Origin: Engraulis encrasicolus
Taxonomy: Eukaryota; Chordata; Actinopteri; Clupeiformes; Engraulidae
Length of the DNA: 64,000 nucleotides
NCBI RefSeq assembly: GCF_034702125.1
Contig: NC_085880.1
Location: forward strand, 42,302,885-42,366,884
Direction: 5' to 3'
Below, one piece after another: positions 22,936-34,807 of the stretch. A program made the translations under genes and the position numbers. The notes beneath the pieces were generated by a model. The model saw nothing but the letters and a program-made list of their open reading frames with translations. It did no database searches and was not told the DNA's origin. Position 1 is the first letter of the stretch. Every line of letters starts with the position of its first letter.

Positions 22936-23969
22936 CACACGCACACACGCACACACTCTCACACGCACACCCCAAAATCCTCTGGGAAACTGTATGCCAT
23001 ATATTGGGATTTTGCATTCCCTTTGTGGCTGTGTTGAGTCATATCTGATTTGAAAAAATTACATTTGCTTCACGCCATAAATAACCTCTGGTCTGCCTTG
23101 CCTCCAAACTGAATTAAGGTGACATGAAATTAAACAAGGGAAAGGTCCAAAAAGTCCCCTGTTCCTTCGTTCAGTGAGCAAAGTGTCCCTAGCCAGTCAC
23201 TCAAGAGCAGGAGCTGAGAAGCCAGAATTCACTTCACTGACCAGTTACTTGTACATGTGCAAGGAATTTGACTGCAGCACACTCATCTGAAACATAACAT
23301 TTATAATAGTGATAATAATAAATAGTACAGTATCCATATACAATACAATAAATACAATGTACAATCAAAGCAGTGGGGACTTCTTGTTATTAACGGTTCC
23401 ACTTGCGTTCCAAGTGTTCAAATAAAACTCGAATAAAATTGGCATGGAAATTCAGCAGTGTACAGGGTCTCCCAAAATACCCACTTTAATACACACTTTA
23501 AACCATTGTAAATGAGGCTTTTTGTAAATTATGCATTGTAAATTAGGCTCTGTTGACGATGTGAATGACACACAATTCCCCTGTGTGAGTTTAGTGTGAG
23601 TTTGCGGCATCAGTTTGAGAATACGCCCTGAAAAGCACCCCAATTAAATGATGTCTGTTAATAATATAAGACTTTGAAAATTACATATACGTGTGTTAAT
23701 AAACACCTGAGTTCAAAAGAGTCCTTGTACCCAAGCCTTTAGGAACAGAGGTGCAGGTGTGAGGCAGGAAAACTTCACCGCACAATACAGCACAGTAGAC
23801 CGCACACTGCTTACTGTTCTTTTTTCTTATTTTATTTATTGGAGCAGTGTTATCTGAACTTTCATCGTTAATCAACACCAATTTTGTTTTCATGACCCTC
23901 TGCATGACATATACGAGTAGCCACCATAGAGAGTCAGAGAGTGATGTGATTGGTGTGATCCATCCGCAG
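21169..23969. other. Rest of intron 14
   Basis: It holds a repeat fragment near 21600-21740 with GGGCCC motifs, a (GA)n tract at 22415-22502, irregular TG at 22634-22730, and a long (CA)n at 22828-22966. I see no exon; other open frames are repeat shadows. Confidence 0.7.
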
Positions 23970-24093
23970 GCTCTGCAAGGTCAGACGACGGGGCGGCAGG
24001 CTGCCATGGAAACGCTGAGGAAAACAGCTTACGCGCTCATCGCGGCCGAGGGGGAGCTGCTGACCAATCAGGACGAGATCCAGGAAACAGTGG
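23970..24093 (+). CDS. dst: Spectraplakin exon 15
   Basis: The acceptor is CATCCGCAG and the donor GTGAGT; 124 nt, ending phase 1. It reads ALQGQTTGRQAAMETLRKTA and on to NQDEIQETV. Dystonin has [20 protein letters not shown]. It joins exon 16 to complete an Asp codon. Confidence 0.93.
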
Positions 24094-24676
24094 GTGAGTT
24101 TGGCACGCGGCATACAGCACCTTTTCAGACGGTCACAGTGTCACAGGCCACAGGGAGCAGGCCACAGAATCGCACAGGAGAAAAACAGTAAAAAAAAAGT
24201 TGCTGGATCTCAGTAAAATGCTTTGTATCACAAGCTACTGAAACAGACATTCCAGTGAAAGCTCTCTAGATAACACATTTCATAGTTCCCTTTTTGGCCT
24301 ATCTACATACAGCACCTTTTCAGCCGTGGGACAGGCCACCATGTCACACAGGGAAAAAAAGCTTTAAAAAGGTACTGGATCTCAGTAAAATGCTTTGTAT
24401 CACAAGCTACTGAGACACTGTGTAGAACACAATTTTTTTTTCCAAAGACCAAGACCTTCTTCTCTCACTAGAATGTGTTCATTCAGCTCTAACATTCCCA
24501 CATTTTTGATAAAAATCTAAAATCTCACATAGCGTCACATTGCCCCCCTCTGTTCAGATGACATTGAACCATAATGGACCATTCATGAAGTAGACTTGAA
24601 AGTACCTGAAGCACTGGCTAAAGCAAGACTATGGTTATAGTAATCACCTGCTTTCCTCTTCGCTCCTGTTCTCTAG
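24094..24676. other. Intron 15 with a local tandem duplication
   Basis: About 110 bases from 24111 (CATACAGCACCTTTTCAG to GTATCACAAGCTACTGA) are repeated imperfectly at 24306-24417. Confidence 0.75.
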
Positions 24677-24885
24677 ATGACATTGCAGAGCGCTATGACA
24701 ACCTGTCCAAGTCTGTGAGCGACCGCAACGAGAAGCTGCAGGTGACGCTGACGCGCTCGCTGAGCGTGCAGGACGGGCTGGACGAGATGATGGGCTGGAT
24801 GGGCCGTGTGGAGGATAGCCTGAAGACCAAGGACAGCGTACCTCTGGACTCCGCCAGCATCGGAGACGCCCTCAGCAAAGAGGCG
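24677..24885 (+). CDS. dst: Spectraplakin exon 16
   Basis: The acceptor is TCTCTAG and the donor GTAGGT. It reads [20 protein letters not shown], then [19 protein letters not shown] and on to DALSKEA. Dystonin has [19 protein letters not shown], nearly identical. It carries the conserved Trp of a spectrin repeat. Confidence 0.95.
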
Positions 24886-24913
24886 GTAGGTTGCCGCTCT
24901 ACATTTGGTTCCA

Positions 24914-25040
24914 GGGGTGCATTTCTGGAAAGCGTAGTTGCTAGCATTTTGCAACTTCGGTAGTTGCCAATGGGAAATTGCACTGTAACCAACAAAGTTG
25001 CTAACAAAGTTAGCAACTACGCTTTCCAGAAATGCTCCCC
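24914..25040. mobile_element. Foldback MITE (GGGGTGCATTTCT family), copy 2
   Basis: GGGGTGCATTTCTGGAAAGC at the left is mirrored by GCTTTCCAGAAATGCTCCCC at the right, with inverted GTTGCTAAC segments inside. It begins 28 bases after the exon 16 donor. Confidence 0.85.
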
Positions 25041-25321
25041 AGAGTTGTATAAAGTAGAATTAGAAGTACTCTTACAGATGTAATTACAACACTAGTGGTA
25101 TGGTATAACACAGTTACACCTTTGTTATATCATACTACTAATGCTGTAATTACATCTGTAAGAGTACTTCTACTTCTGTTTCATATAACTATTTTTGGTT
25201 CACACCATATTGTGAAACAAGAAAGAAAAATAGGTCGACTGAAAGCTTGGCTATTAAATGAACAAAAGGATTTTTCTTTCTTGTTCAGAGTTTTCGTTTC
25301 TGTTTGGCACCTTTTAATTTG

Positions 25322-25374
25322 ATCTATCGATCTATCGATCTATCGATCTATCTGTCTATCTATCTATCTATCTT

Positions 25375-25424
<50 letters not shown>

Positions 25425-25458
25425 GATCTATCGATCTATCGATCTATCTGTCTATCTA
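25322..25458 (+). repeat. (TATC)n/(CGATCTAT)n microsatellite ending at the exon 17 acceptor
   Basis: About 135 bases of ATCT/GATCT repeats run without a break into TCTATCTAG, the acceptor of exon 17. The polypyrimidine tract is therefore the microsatellite itself. Confidence 0.95.
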
Positions 25459-25459
25459 G

Positions 25460-25777
25460 GCCCTGGAACAGGATATGTCCAGTCGACAGAGCAGCATCTC
25501 CGCCATGCAGGCCAAGGTCAAGAAGTTCGCGGAGACGGCCGACCCTAAGGCGGCCGCCCAGCTGCAATCCAAGATGGCCGCCCTGTCTCAGCGCTTCGGT
25601 GACGCCTGCGGCAAGCACAAGCAGAAGGTGTCGGAGCTGGAGCAGCTGAAGGACAAGGTGGAAGACTTCGAGCGGACAGCGGAGAAGGTGCAGCAGTTTG
25701 TGCTGAAACGCTCACAGGAGCTGGCAGAGACAGACGGCCCGGGGAAGAACGTCAACGAGCTCTCCAAACTGGTGCAG
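25460..25777 (+). CDS. dst: Spectraplakin exon 17
   Basis: The acceptor lies within the microsatellite and the donor is GTGCGA; 106 codons, close to one whole spectrin repeat. It reads ALEQDMSSRQSSISAMQAKV, KKFAETADPKAAAQL and on to VNELSKLVQ. Dystonin has LEQDIAGRQSSINAMNEKVK. Confidence 0.95.
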
Positions 25778-25795
25778 GTGCGACTCCCAAACTGG

Positions 25796-25905
25796 ACCCA
25801 GTTTCTCGAAAGCGTAGTTGCTAGCCACTTAGCAACTTAGTCGGTTGCCTATGAGAAAACGGCATTGCAACTAACAAAGCGATGCTGTCGAGAAACGTAA
25901 ACCCC
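25796..25905. mobile_element. Foldback MITE (GGGGTGCATTTCT family), copy 3
   Basis: TTTCTCGAAAGCGTAGTTGC at the left is matched by an inverted, more decayed right half (GTCGAGAAACG). It starts about 20 bases after the exon 17 donor. Confidence 0.7.
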
Positions 25906-26017
25906 AGTGCTTTTGCATAGTAAACTTCCGTGCATTACAGTAAAACGTGTTAAACGCATTGTTCGCTCTGAATAAAAGAGCAAGAAGTCTAACAAGTGTG
26001 TGGTAAACTTTTTTTCT

Positions 26018-26193
26018 GTAGCCCCTTAATGCAAGTCGTACTTCCAGTGGCGCACTGTAATAGACATCGAAAAGTTAACTAGCATAGTACTGCAATACTA
26101 TGACATGACACAGGGCCATTAGTAATGCACCATGACTTGGTCATTGCCATTCTGATAACAGCAAGTTTATAACGCTGTGTCTTAACGGGATAC
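26018..26193 (+). repeat. Dispersed repeat (GTAGCCCCTTAATGC family), copy 1
   Basis: It contains GTAGCCCCTTAATGCA, ACACAGGGCC, GACTTGGTCATTGCCATTCT and ends CTTAACGGG. Other copies: 37630-37790 and 62826-63020 (same strand), 33935-34112 and 56503-56650 (reverse). This copy ends about 30 bases before the exon 18 acceptor. Confidence 0.85.
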
Positions 26194-26222
26194 AGCTAAA
26201 AAGTGTGTCTTGTCTGTCTTAG

Positions 26223-26395
26223 GACACTAATGAGGAGTTATCGGAGAATGCGAAGGACCTGGAGAGGTTGCAGAAGCTGTCTAAGGAGCTGTCCCACCTC
26301 AGCCCCGCCCCCCAGGGCAGCAAGACCCAGTTGGAGGGCAAGATGGAGAACTTGACCAACACCTTCAACGCCTTCAAGGACACAGTCAGAGAAAA
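26223..26395 (+). CDS. dst: Spectraplakin exon 18
   Basis: The acceptor is GTCTTAG and the donor GTAGGT; 173 nt, ending phase 2. It reads DTNEELSENAKDLERLQKLS and on to FKDTVREK. It corresponds to dystonin FLEHKKHLEVLHSLLKEISS to IKEKK. Confidence 0.9.
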
Positions 26396-27146
<751 letters not shown>

Positions 27147-27303
27147 ACGGGAGGAGGTTACGTCATGCCAGGACCAGCTGGGGGAGTTCAAGGCTGCGGC
27201 GGGGGCCCTGATCAAGTGGCTGGAGGAGAGCACGGGGAAGGTGCCAGCGGCCAAGCCCAACGCCGGAGAGAAGAGCATGGGAAAAGACCTCAAGAGAGTC
27301 ACT
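27147..27303 (+). CDS. dst: Spectraplakin exon 19
   Basis: The donor is GTAAGT; 157 nt. It reads REEVTSCQDQLGEFKAAAGA, LIKWLEESTGKVPAAKP and on to LKRVT. Dystonin has KEAVTSCQEQLDAFQ and LKSWIKETTKKVP. Skipping it would shift the frame. Confidence 0.93.
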
Positions 27304-29355
27304 GTAAGTAGTGGAGCCGCCCTACCCACCCGGCCCCCCTACCCAGTGCAGTCAGTATCCATGCAGTAACTATTTCACATTCAGATTCAGAAAGCTGCTG
27401 CTGTACAAAGGGAAAGTGCAGTTATAACATATTTTGTCAAAAGTTTTTACTGAAAATTGTCTTCAGAACTTTTCCTGTATCTTGTGACAAAGCCTTATGG
27501 TCCAAATGTGTCCCGTTATATTGCTATGCCAAATTTGCACTAACTACAATATCCAACCTAATACCAATTACAAATAAGGTAAATAATTCAGAGAGAGATT
27601 TCCTTAATTTGGCACATTTTGTTTATATTGTATTTATCCCCGGCCACTCATGTATGTTATGAGTGTCATCTTTTTTCCTTGATTTGTAGTAAAATGAATA
27701 CCAATTTTGGAACAGTTAGTTTATATATAACCTGAAAATATATGCAATATACATACATACTCATAGATACATACTCACTAGATATTGCTGTTTGTTTATT
27801 TAAGACAACACGACTGAAAAAGAAGGCTTAAGTGAAAGGCTTAAAGGCCAACTTCCGATAAAACTCAGTTTTACTCACTCCTTTCGAAGATCGGACGGTC
27901 ACCCCAAGTTAAACTCACTTGCAAGGCTCTCATAGCGGTGCGTCAACTCTCCTGGCTGTGTTTCCCGGTGTTTCCCAATTTACATCAATAATGCAGAGAA
28001 ACGAGCGAATCACGAAAGCCTGTCTGTGTTTCGTCACGTCGAAAGAAGGCGTTGCCCACAAAGGTTTATATCGACCCATTTATCTAAAAACATGTCGAGT
28101 AATTTTTTTCTGCTTGTTTTCAAAACAAGCAACGTCTGGTGGTCCGAAACATAGCTTAGCTTAGCTATCAGCTGGTTGCTACTCTCAGGTACACACACAG
28201 CACAAAGCCTCATACATAAAGCCTGCTCACTCCGGTTGCTCCGTGCCTACAGCTCGCCTAGGGGTTGCTGTCGAAAGAGCACAGCCCTGAATGGAGCCTG
28301 CACGCCTCCGTTGGCGCCCCTATAGTGCAGTACCATCCGGGGAAGTGGCGACTCTGTTTCCCATTACATTCTCTCCCAAGGCTGGAGGACTGAGCCAATC
28401 AGAGACGCGTTTCTTTGAGAGCAGGAGGAGTGAGCCAATCAGAGACGCATTTCCACGAGAAACACGGAACACTCTCTCGTTTCTCCACAAGCCACCTTGC
28501 CAGCTTGCAAAAACGTCTTGAAACAAAGCAACCAGAACGTTTTTTAAAACAGGACCAACGCGTAACACATTCAATAACAATTGGGAACACGGCAATATTA
28601 ATTAAATTACGTTGAGAGGCGATCTTTAACCACTGTGATCACCGTTATCTACTGATTTATATTTAGCAATCTAAATAATGGATTTCCGTTATAATCCTAG
28701 TGTGAGAGTGAGTACACCTCGAGAGATTGGGCGGGCTGCACAGTGAAACAAAACAGAGCTTTCCCTTTCCCTCAGTAGTTCACCTCATCGTCCTGTTTCG
28801 TTTTTATAGATCTCATGCCTGAGACATGAGAGAGAAGCAGCCGTGGTTTCCATCAAAGAAAAGGACAAGATAACAGATACTCCCAAACCTCTTAGAAATC
28901 CCCAACACACGGATGAACTGTTACATGAACCCAAAAAAAAGCAACAACATGATTAAAGGCACTGTACTAATGAACCCAAACTATCTAGGTCGTACATCAA
29001 AGAAAGGATGAGAACACACACACCCCTCCACACACACCCGCCCCCCTTTCTGTAGTAACTCATTTGCATATTGTACAAATATGCAAGAGAAACAATGTAA
29101 TTGCTCACAGTGCTATCTTAAGATGAATCATATCGAATGCGTTTTCCAAAAGAATATTAAGTTATACCGATATTTTTGGAGAGATTTTCATCTCCAGGAA
29201 TCCAGCTCGTATGTGTCATGCTCCACGGAGAGCTGTTGTGCACAACACCATTTAAGCCTGGAGTCTTGAACCAGGGCTCAGTATGCATAACTCACATGCT
29301 TCTGACATTTTCTTGTGTGTTAAATTGTTTTATGGTTCTCATTATTCCATTATTC

Positions 29356-29406
<51 letters not shown>

Positions 29407-29435
29407 TCTCTCTCCCTCTCTCCCCCCTCTCTCTC

Positions 29436-29502
<67 letters not shown>

Positions 29503-29590
29503 TTCTCTCCCCCCCTCTCTCTCACTCTCTCCCCCCTCTCTTTCCCTCTCCCCCCCTCTCTATCCCCCCCCCCCTCTCTCTCTCTCTCAG
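27304..29590. other. Intron 19
   Basis: A GC-richer stretch at 27840-28640 contains a short duplication of GAGCCAATCAGAGACGC (28391 and 28432), with no exon recognised. A CT-rich tract at 29358-29588 forms the exon 20 acceptor. Confidence 0.65.
29358..29588 (+). repeat. (CT)n polypyrimidine tract at the exon 20 acceptor
   Basis: About 230 bases of almost pure CT with C-runs end in TCTCTCTCAG. The Leu/Ser-rich open frames through it are repeat artefacts. Confidence 0.95.
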
Positions 29591-29723
29591 GCTTTGCTGG
29601 AAGAGTGGTCCTCCAAGGCTCCTCAGGTGGAGGATATTAATAGCAAGGGCTCTGCTCTCTGCAGCCTAATCAGTGTTTTGACCTCGCCTGCCAAGGCTAA
29701 GATCACTCCAAAATCCAAATCAG
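29591..29723 (+). CDS. dst: Spectraplakin exon 20
   Basis: The donor is GTAGGG; 133 nt, ending phase 1. It reads ALLEEWSSKAPQVEDINSKG, SALCSLISVLTSPAKAK. Dystonin has EKWSLKTPEIQKVNNSGISL and CNLISAVTTPAKA. Confidence 0.93.
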
Positions 29724-29865
29724 GTAGGGACTCACTACACTCTGCGTTTTGAAATATCTGGGATGCCGAGGAATTATTCTTCTTCTCTGTACCTGCTTTT
29801 TATGAGCCGGCGTGCAAATGGTTCTCCCAAGGGCTTTGCAGATTGCCAGCGATTGTGGGTGTGTG

Positions 29866-29868
29866 TAA

Positions 29869-29924
<56 letters not shown>

Positions 29925-29952
29925 GTGTGTGTGCGTGTGTGTGTGTGTGTCT

Positions 29953-30045
<93 letters not shown>

Positions 30046-30110
30046 AGTGTGTATCCGTGTGTGTGCATTCATGTGTTTGTGTGTGTGTGCGTGTGTGTTT
30101 AATGGCGGCT
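29866..30110 (+). repeat. (TG)n microsatellite
   Basis: About 240 bases of TG with scattered C and A lie within intron 20. A short direct repeat follows at 30130-30225 (CATCTGACGGTGGAGGCATG, three copies). Confidence 0.95.
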
Positions 30111-30251
30111 TTGGCATTGCCCGTCTGCTTTTCATCTGACGGTGGAGGCATGGTGTGTTTTTTTCATCTGACGGTGGAGGCATGGTGTGTTTTTTCTTCA
30201 TCTGACGGTGGAGGCATGGGCGGTGTGTTCTGCTTTTGTTCCGTCTCCTAG

Positions 30252-30308
30252 GGTCAGCTGTTACTAACGGCTCTGGACCGGGATCGCATGCTTACCTAAC
30301 CAATAAAG
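30252..30308 (+). CDS. dst: Spectraplakin exon 21 (57 nt)
   Basis: The acceptor is GTCTCCTAG and the donor GTAAAT. It reads GSAVTNGSGPGSHAYLTNK, phase 1 at both ends, so it can be included or skipped in frame. Dystonin has GGAVLNGEGTATNTEEFWAN here. Confidence 0.87.
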
Positions 30309-30439
30309 GTAAATGCATTTATCTTTGAGAGGGCTGTTTGGTGATGAGAAAAGTAAGTGGTTAAATCAGCTATTGAAGTAGCTGTATCACCATGTTGGGT
30401 TTCATTGCCTTGGATTCCTGGGATTTCCAACCCACAGTC

Positions 30440-30610
30440 AAGGGGTTTTGGTTAAGAAAACTTTGGTTAAGAAAATGGTGACCCAGGTTCGATTCCGGCC
30501 CTGGTCCTTTAACAAGCTTTCCCCGTCTCTCTCCCCGCTCGTTTCCTGTCCAATCTCTCACTCTCCTGTCATAAATAAACTATTAAAAGATATATTTTAA
30601 AAATATTTTT
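30440..30610 (+). mobile_element. tRNA-derived SINE, related to 18227-18386
   Basis: The B-box-like GGTTCGATTCC at 30488-30498 is followed by CCCTGGTCCTTT, the C/T-rich body CCCCGTCTCTCTCC and an ATAAATAAA tail. The 5' part is degenerate. Confidence 0.7.
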
Positions 30611-30678
30611 TAAATAAGAAAAGAAAACTTATCCAAGTGCACAAACTACTGAAGGTCCTCTTACTAACCTGACTTGTG

Positions 30679-31362
30679 TTTCTCGAAAGTGCTGTTTCAT
30701 TTTTGTGTACATTGCAACCGACTAAGGGACTGTTCGTTATTTATTTTCGGGGTCACCGGAAGAAAATAGGGGAGGGTCACGTCATTTTTTTCATTGCTGA
30801 GGGGAGGGTCATCAATTTCTTTTAAGCTGGCTAGGGGAGGGTCATCCAAAAATGTTTGGCACATTTATTAGAAAAAAGCATTCCTACCTTGTTTGTATGC
30901 TTTGATGTAACATAGCCTCAGAAACGCTTCTCCATTTAGCTAAAATTGATCACAGATTCATACCCCGTTGTGTTCTGTTGTGTCGAAGAGCTATCATAAG
31001 TTATCATAAGCTAAATCAAATTATAAATGTATGAAATGCCCCCGCGTTCGTGAAGTAGACTACTATAGTTTTCAAGAGGGCGCCTACAATAACATCCAGT
31101 AAGCTAGCAGCAGCGTTGGTCAATCAACGTTTGTCAAAAAAATAAAAAATAAGGTAGAATAGGGCTATTTACTACTTCTCCATAGGGGAGGGTCATGCAT
31201 TTTTTTGACGGCGTCGCGGGGAGGGTCATCAAAGTTTTGAAGCTCGTTAGGGGAGGGTCATGCAAAATTTGACGATCAAAGGTGGACATCTTCCGGCGAC
31301 CCCAAAAATAAATAACGAACAGTCCCTAAGCACATTTAGCAAATGGCACTTTCAGGAAATGC
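30679..31362. mobile_element. Foldback MITE copy 4, interrupted by a Harbinger-like element
   Basis: Outer arms TTTCTCGAAAG to ATTGCAACCGACTAA (30679-30725) and TAAGCACATTTAGCAAATGG to AGGAAATGC (31327-31362) belong to the GGGGTGCATTTCT family. They are separated by the 30726-31326 insertion. Confidence 0.75.
30726..31326. mobile_element. Harbinger-like non-autonomous element nested in a MITE
   Basis: The ends are GGGACTGTTCGTTATTTATT and its reverse complement, with the similarity continuing through the CGGGGTC region (about 35 bp). It is flanked by TAA on both sides (30723-30725, 31327-31329). The interior carries six copies of GGGGAGGGTCA arranged three toward each end. No ORF is present. 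Confidence 0.85.
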
Positions 31363-31574
31363 AACCATAAAGTGTTGCCAGCATGGTCCTGAAACATGAG
31401 GAGACGGTAGGGCTCATACTATACTATGTTGTTGAGAGCTTAAACTGGTCAGTTGCTATCTCTGCCCATAAACTTAACCCCTCCAGAAACCAGTGTCAAC
31501 CCCAGGCCCCATGTCTCTATAAACCCAGCTGAGACGTAAGCCAGTGGGCTTACGTATGACATGTTTACACCCTA

Positions 31575-31577
<3 letters not shown>

Positions 31578-31631
<54 letters not shown>

Positions 31632-31632
31632 A
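31578..31632 (+). repeat. (CA)n microsatellite
   Basis: A dinucleotide array of about 55 bases in intron 21. Sequence on either side is unique-looking. Confidence 0.95.
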
Positions 31633-31770
31633 CCAGCACCACCTTTTCGGACCCCCTGTGCCGTGCCATCTGTTTACAGTACAACACCAAAACCCATGAG
31701 GTCAGGTGGCACGGGGTGACTGTTTCACATGAGATGTTTGACGCGGGCATGTTTGGTGTCTGGTCTGGAA

Positions 31771-32260
31771 ACCACCCACAGAGCTGACCAGGGGTGTAAA
31801 TCACAGCCTCCATGACGATACGATTAAATATCGATATGTTATTTATTCGATGCAATGCGTATTCGATTATTTTCGATACTTAAGAATGTCCCACGATACG
31901 ATACAATATGATTTGATTCGACTTTTTTCCAATTACTTTTCCACTTCTATTATGTCATGGAGCTAGGGCATTGGGCAGGGGCCAGCGATTCGATTATTTT
32001 CGATACTTAAGAATGCCCCACGAATCGATACGATATGATTTGATTCAATCGTCAGATTATATTGCGATATATCGATACATTTCGATTGTTATTTTATTTG
32101 CACCCACAGAGCTGACGGTGGTGCAGCAGAGCATGGTGCAGGTGCGGGAGGGCTACGGATACTTAAGAATTCCCCACGATACGATGTGATTTAATTCAAT
32201 TCAATCATCCGTTTATATCACGATATATCGATACATTTCGATTATTATTTGCACCCACAG
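31771..32260 (+). repeat. Tandem repeat carrying copies of the exon 22 acceptor
   Basis: ACCCACAGAGCTGAC, the exon 22 acceptor plus first codons, occurs before 31782, 32110 and the true start 32261. The 32110 copy extends 50 bases into exon sequence (to GGCTACGG). The units are joined by GATACTTAAGAAT and CGATATATCGATACATTTCG repeats; the last period is 151 bp. Confidence 0.92.
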
Positions 32261-32523
32261 AGCTGACGGTGGTGCAGCAGAGCATGGTGCAGGTGCGGGA
32301 GGGCTACGGGACCCTGGGGGAGCTGCTGAGGGCTCGGGAGGCCGAGCTGCGGCGCTCGCTGGCGGACGTGAAGGAGGCGCGGGAGCAGGGCGCCGCCATG
32401 AAGACCTGGCTACAGGACATGAAGAAGACCGCAGCCTCCTGGGGCACCGCCTCCTCCGACGCCACTGACGGCGCAAAGCATGCTGGGAAGGAGTCTGTCA
32501 AGGCACAGATGGAACAGCAGAAG
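32261..32523 (+). CDS. dst: Spectraplakin exon 22
   Basis: The acceptor is CACCCACAG and the donor GTATAT; 263 nt, ending phase 0. It reads ELTVVQQSMVQVREGYGTLG and on to KAQMEQQK. Dystonin has [20 protein letters not shown] to VKTQVEQNK. TWLQDMKKTA matches WLQKMNKTA. Confidence 0.94.
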
Positions 32524-32799
32524 GTATATACTGTCTTACTTTTATTTTTCAGGACATTGCACATTAATGAACATATACATACATGTACTTCTCAACCTTT
32601 TTTTGGATAAAGGCTTGGATAAACGATGGACGTCATCATAAGCCTCCCAACACCCCCCTTGACCTCATCATAAGCTTGCTAATGCCCCCCTTACTTTGTA
32701 GTATAAAAAAATAAAATGGACTAATCACTAACTATCAGACGCACTGTCAATGGCTAAAAAAAAAATATGCAAAGACAAATAAATGATTCTATCTACGTG

Positions 32800-32892
<93 letters not shown>

Positions 32893-32910
32893 CTTCTTTA
32901 TTTTGCGCAG
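32524..32910. other. Intron 22 with hAT-like fragment and (TATC)n
   Basis: A fragment of the TTGACCTCATCATAAGC repeat lies at 32586-32700. A (TATC)n array at 32803-32892 abuts the acceptor region TCTTCTTTATTTTGCGCAG. Confidence 0.9.
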
Positions 32911-33040
32911 GCCTTTGAAGAGGGCTTGAAAGCGAAGCAGTCTGAGCTCCAGCAGCTGAGAGAGAAGCTCCTGCAGCTGATCGAGCAGCACCCCGACTCA
33001 CCCGAAGCGGCCAAGTGGAAACAGATGCTGGCCGAGATAG
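32911..33040 (+). CDS. dst: Spectraplakin exon 23
   Basis: The acceptor is TTGCGCAG and the donor GTATGC; 130 nt, ending phase 1. It reads AFEEGLKAKQSELQQLREKL and on to AKWKQMLAEI. Dystonin has EENPDTPEAPRWKQMLTEID (here EQHPDSPEAAKWKQMLAEI). Confidence 0.94.
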
Positions 33041-33144
33041 GTATGCACCCATAATGCAACACAACGCAACGCAACGCACACCGTCCAGCCAATCCATCCA
33101 TCTCCATCCATCTCCATCGCCATCTCTCGCTCCCTCCATCCATC

Positions 33145-33525
33145 CAGGGCCGGATTAACGCACAGGCAAAGCTGCAGTATTGATAACTACGTAGGGTCTC
33201 TTTTCCACTGCCGATTTTCTGGTAGGCCTAACAGCTCGACACAGCCCGACTCTGCCGTCACTTTTTGCTTTTTCGAATAGGCACAACACAGCTCAATCGT
33301 AAAGCAAAAAGTGGCAGAGTCGCTCTGTGTCGAGCTGTAGGCCTACCAGAAAACCAGCAGTGGAAAAGAGGCATTAGTCTGCCGTGTTTAGTAGAGTTTT
33401 AAGTCTTATTACATAATTACTCCTCTTGATTTGTAATTGTTACACCGTTTATGAAATTCAGAACTTTGCCTTCCGTGGGGCAAACCTGTAGCCTAGGAGC
33501 CCCAGGCCATCTTAATCCAGCCCTG
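33145..33525. mobile_element. hAT-like repeat (CAGGGCCGGATTAA ends) with nested hairpin
   Basis: The ends CAGGGCCGGATTAA and TTAATCCAGCCCTG are inverted; CATCCATC flanks both sides (33137-33144, 33526-33533), although that 8-mer lies in low-complexity sequence. Inside, 33197-33373 is a second foldback: TCTTTTCCACTGCCG is mirrored by AGCAGTGGAAAAGA. Relatives lie at 47413-47693 and 55174-55456. Confidence 0.8.
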
Positions 33526-34573
33526 CATCCATCCATCTCCTATCTGCGCACGTTGTCCTGCCGATACCTTTTCCAGGCGTCCGCTCCTAGATCTGACTCA
33601 TCACATCAGTGCTGCGCTAAGCAGAACTCGTAGCGGATGTTGGAAGCAAGGAGGAACAGGCTGACAGGCATGATGAGATGAGATGAGAGGAGATGAGATT
33701 TTAGGGAGTGACTAAGTGTCCATCCTCCCCTCCTCCAGTTCTAATGCTCCTGTCCTGTTCATCTTCCCAAGTGTCAGCCTTATCTGAGGAATCATGGGAA
33801 GCCGTGCCACAGATGACGGCATTTAGTGAGATGATCCACACTTAAATATCTATATTAAGTGCTGTTTTGGCACAATGAACCATCAAGGATACGTTCAAAT
33901 ATTTGTAATATACAATGATATAAGTGTTACGATGTTTGACCTGTTAAAACACAGCATTATAAATTTGTTGTTACTACAATGGCAATGACCGAGTTGTAGT
34001 GCATTGCTAAAGGCCCTGTGTTATGTCATAGTAGAGTAGTACTATGGTGATTAACCTTTGAATGACGATTACAGTGTGCCTCACATAGTACAGCGTGCAT
34101 TATGGGGCTACTACTAGTTGTAATTCCCTTATTCTTGTGTAGATGGTCCCCTCCATATTAGTAGAGGAGCTAAATATAGAGCTAAGTGGAGGGGAGTGTC
34201 AACATTTGAGATCTTCTTTCACTTAAGACATGTAAAAGTTTGATCTTTTCCCTGACATGTTTCAATGGTATTACTTCCTTCTTCATCAAGGGTCACTGAC
34301 TCAAGTGTTGATTTAAACAGTCAGACATAATGAACATTATACATGGGCGAGAGTGTGTTACAAAGCAATATGTTTTAATTCCCTTATTATTGTGTAGACG
34401 ACCCCCCTGTTAGTAGAGGAGCTAAATATGGCGTTAAGTGTGGGGGAGAGTGTTACAAAGCGATGTGTTTTTTGGATCACAGTTTGGTGTCAGCCGCCCA
34501 CCTGAAGTTCAGTTTGCCCTTCTTTGCTACGTGTTAATGGTGCCAGCTAACAGGACAGTAGGGGAGCTGTGGG

Positions 34574-34764
<191 letters not shown>

Positions 34765-34807
34765 GAGAGGTGAGAGAGGTGTTTATTGCGTTTCCCCGCC
34801 ACCCCAG

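Noticed and set aside
32110..32189. A second copy of exon 22 as a mutually exclusive exon
   Set aside because: Only the first 50 nt are present; it runs into repeat sequence and a stop without a donor.
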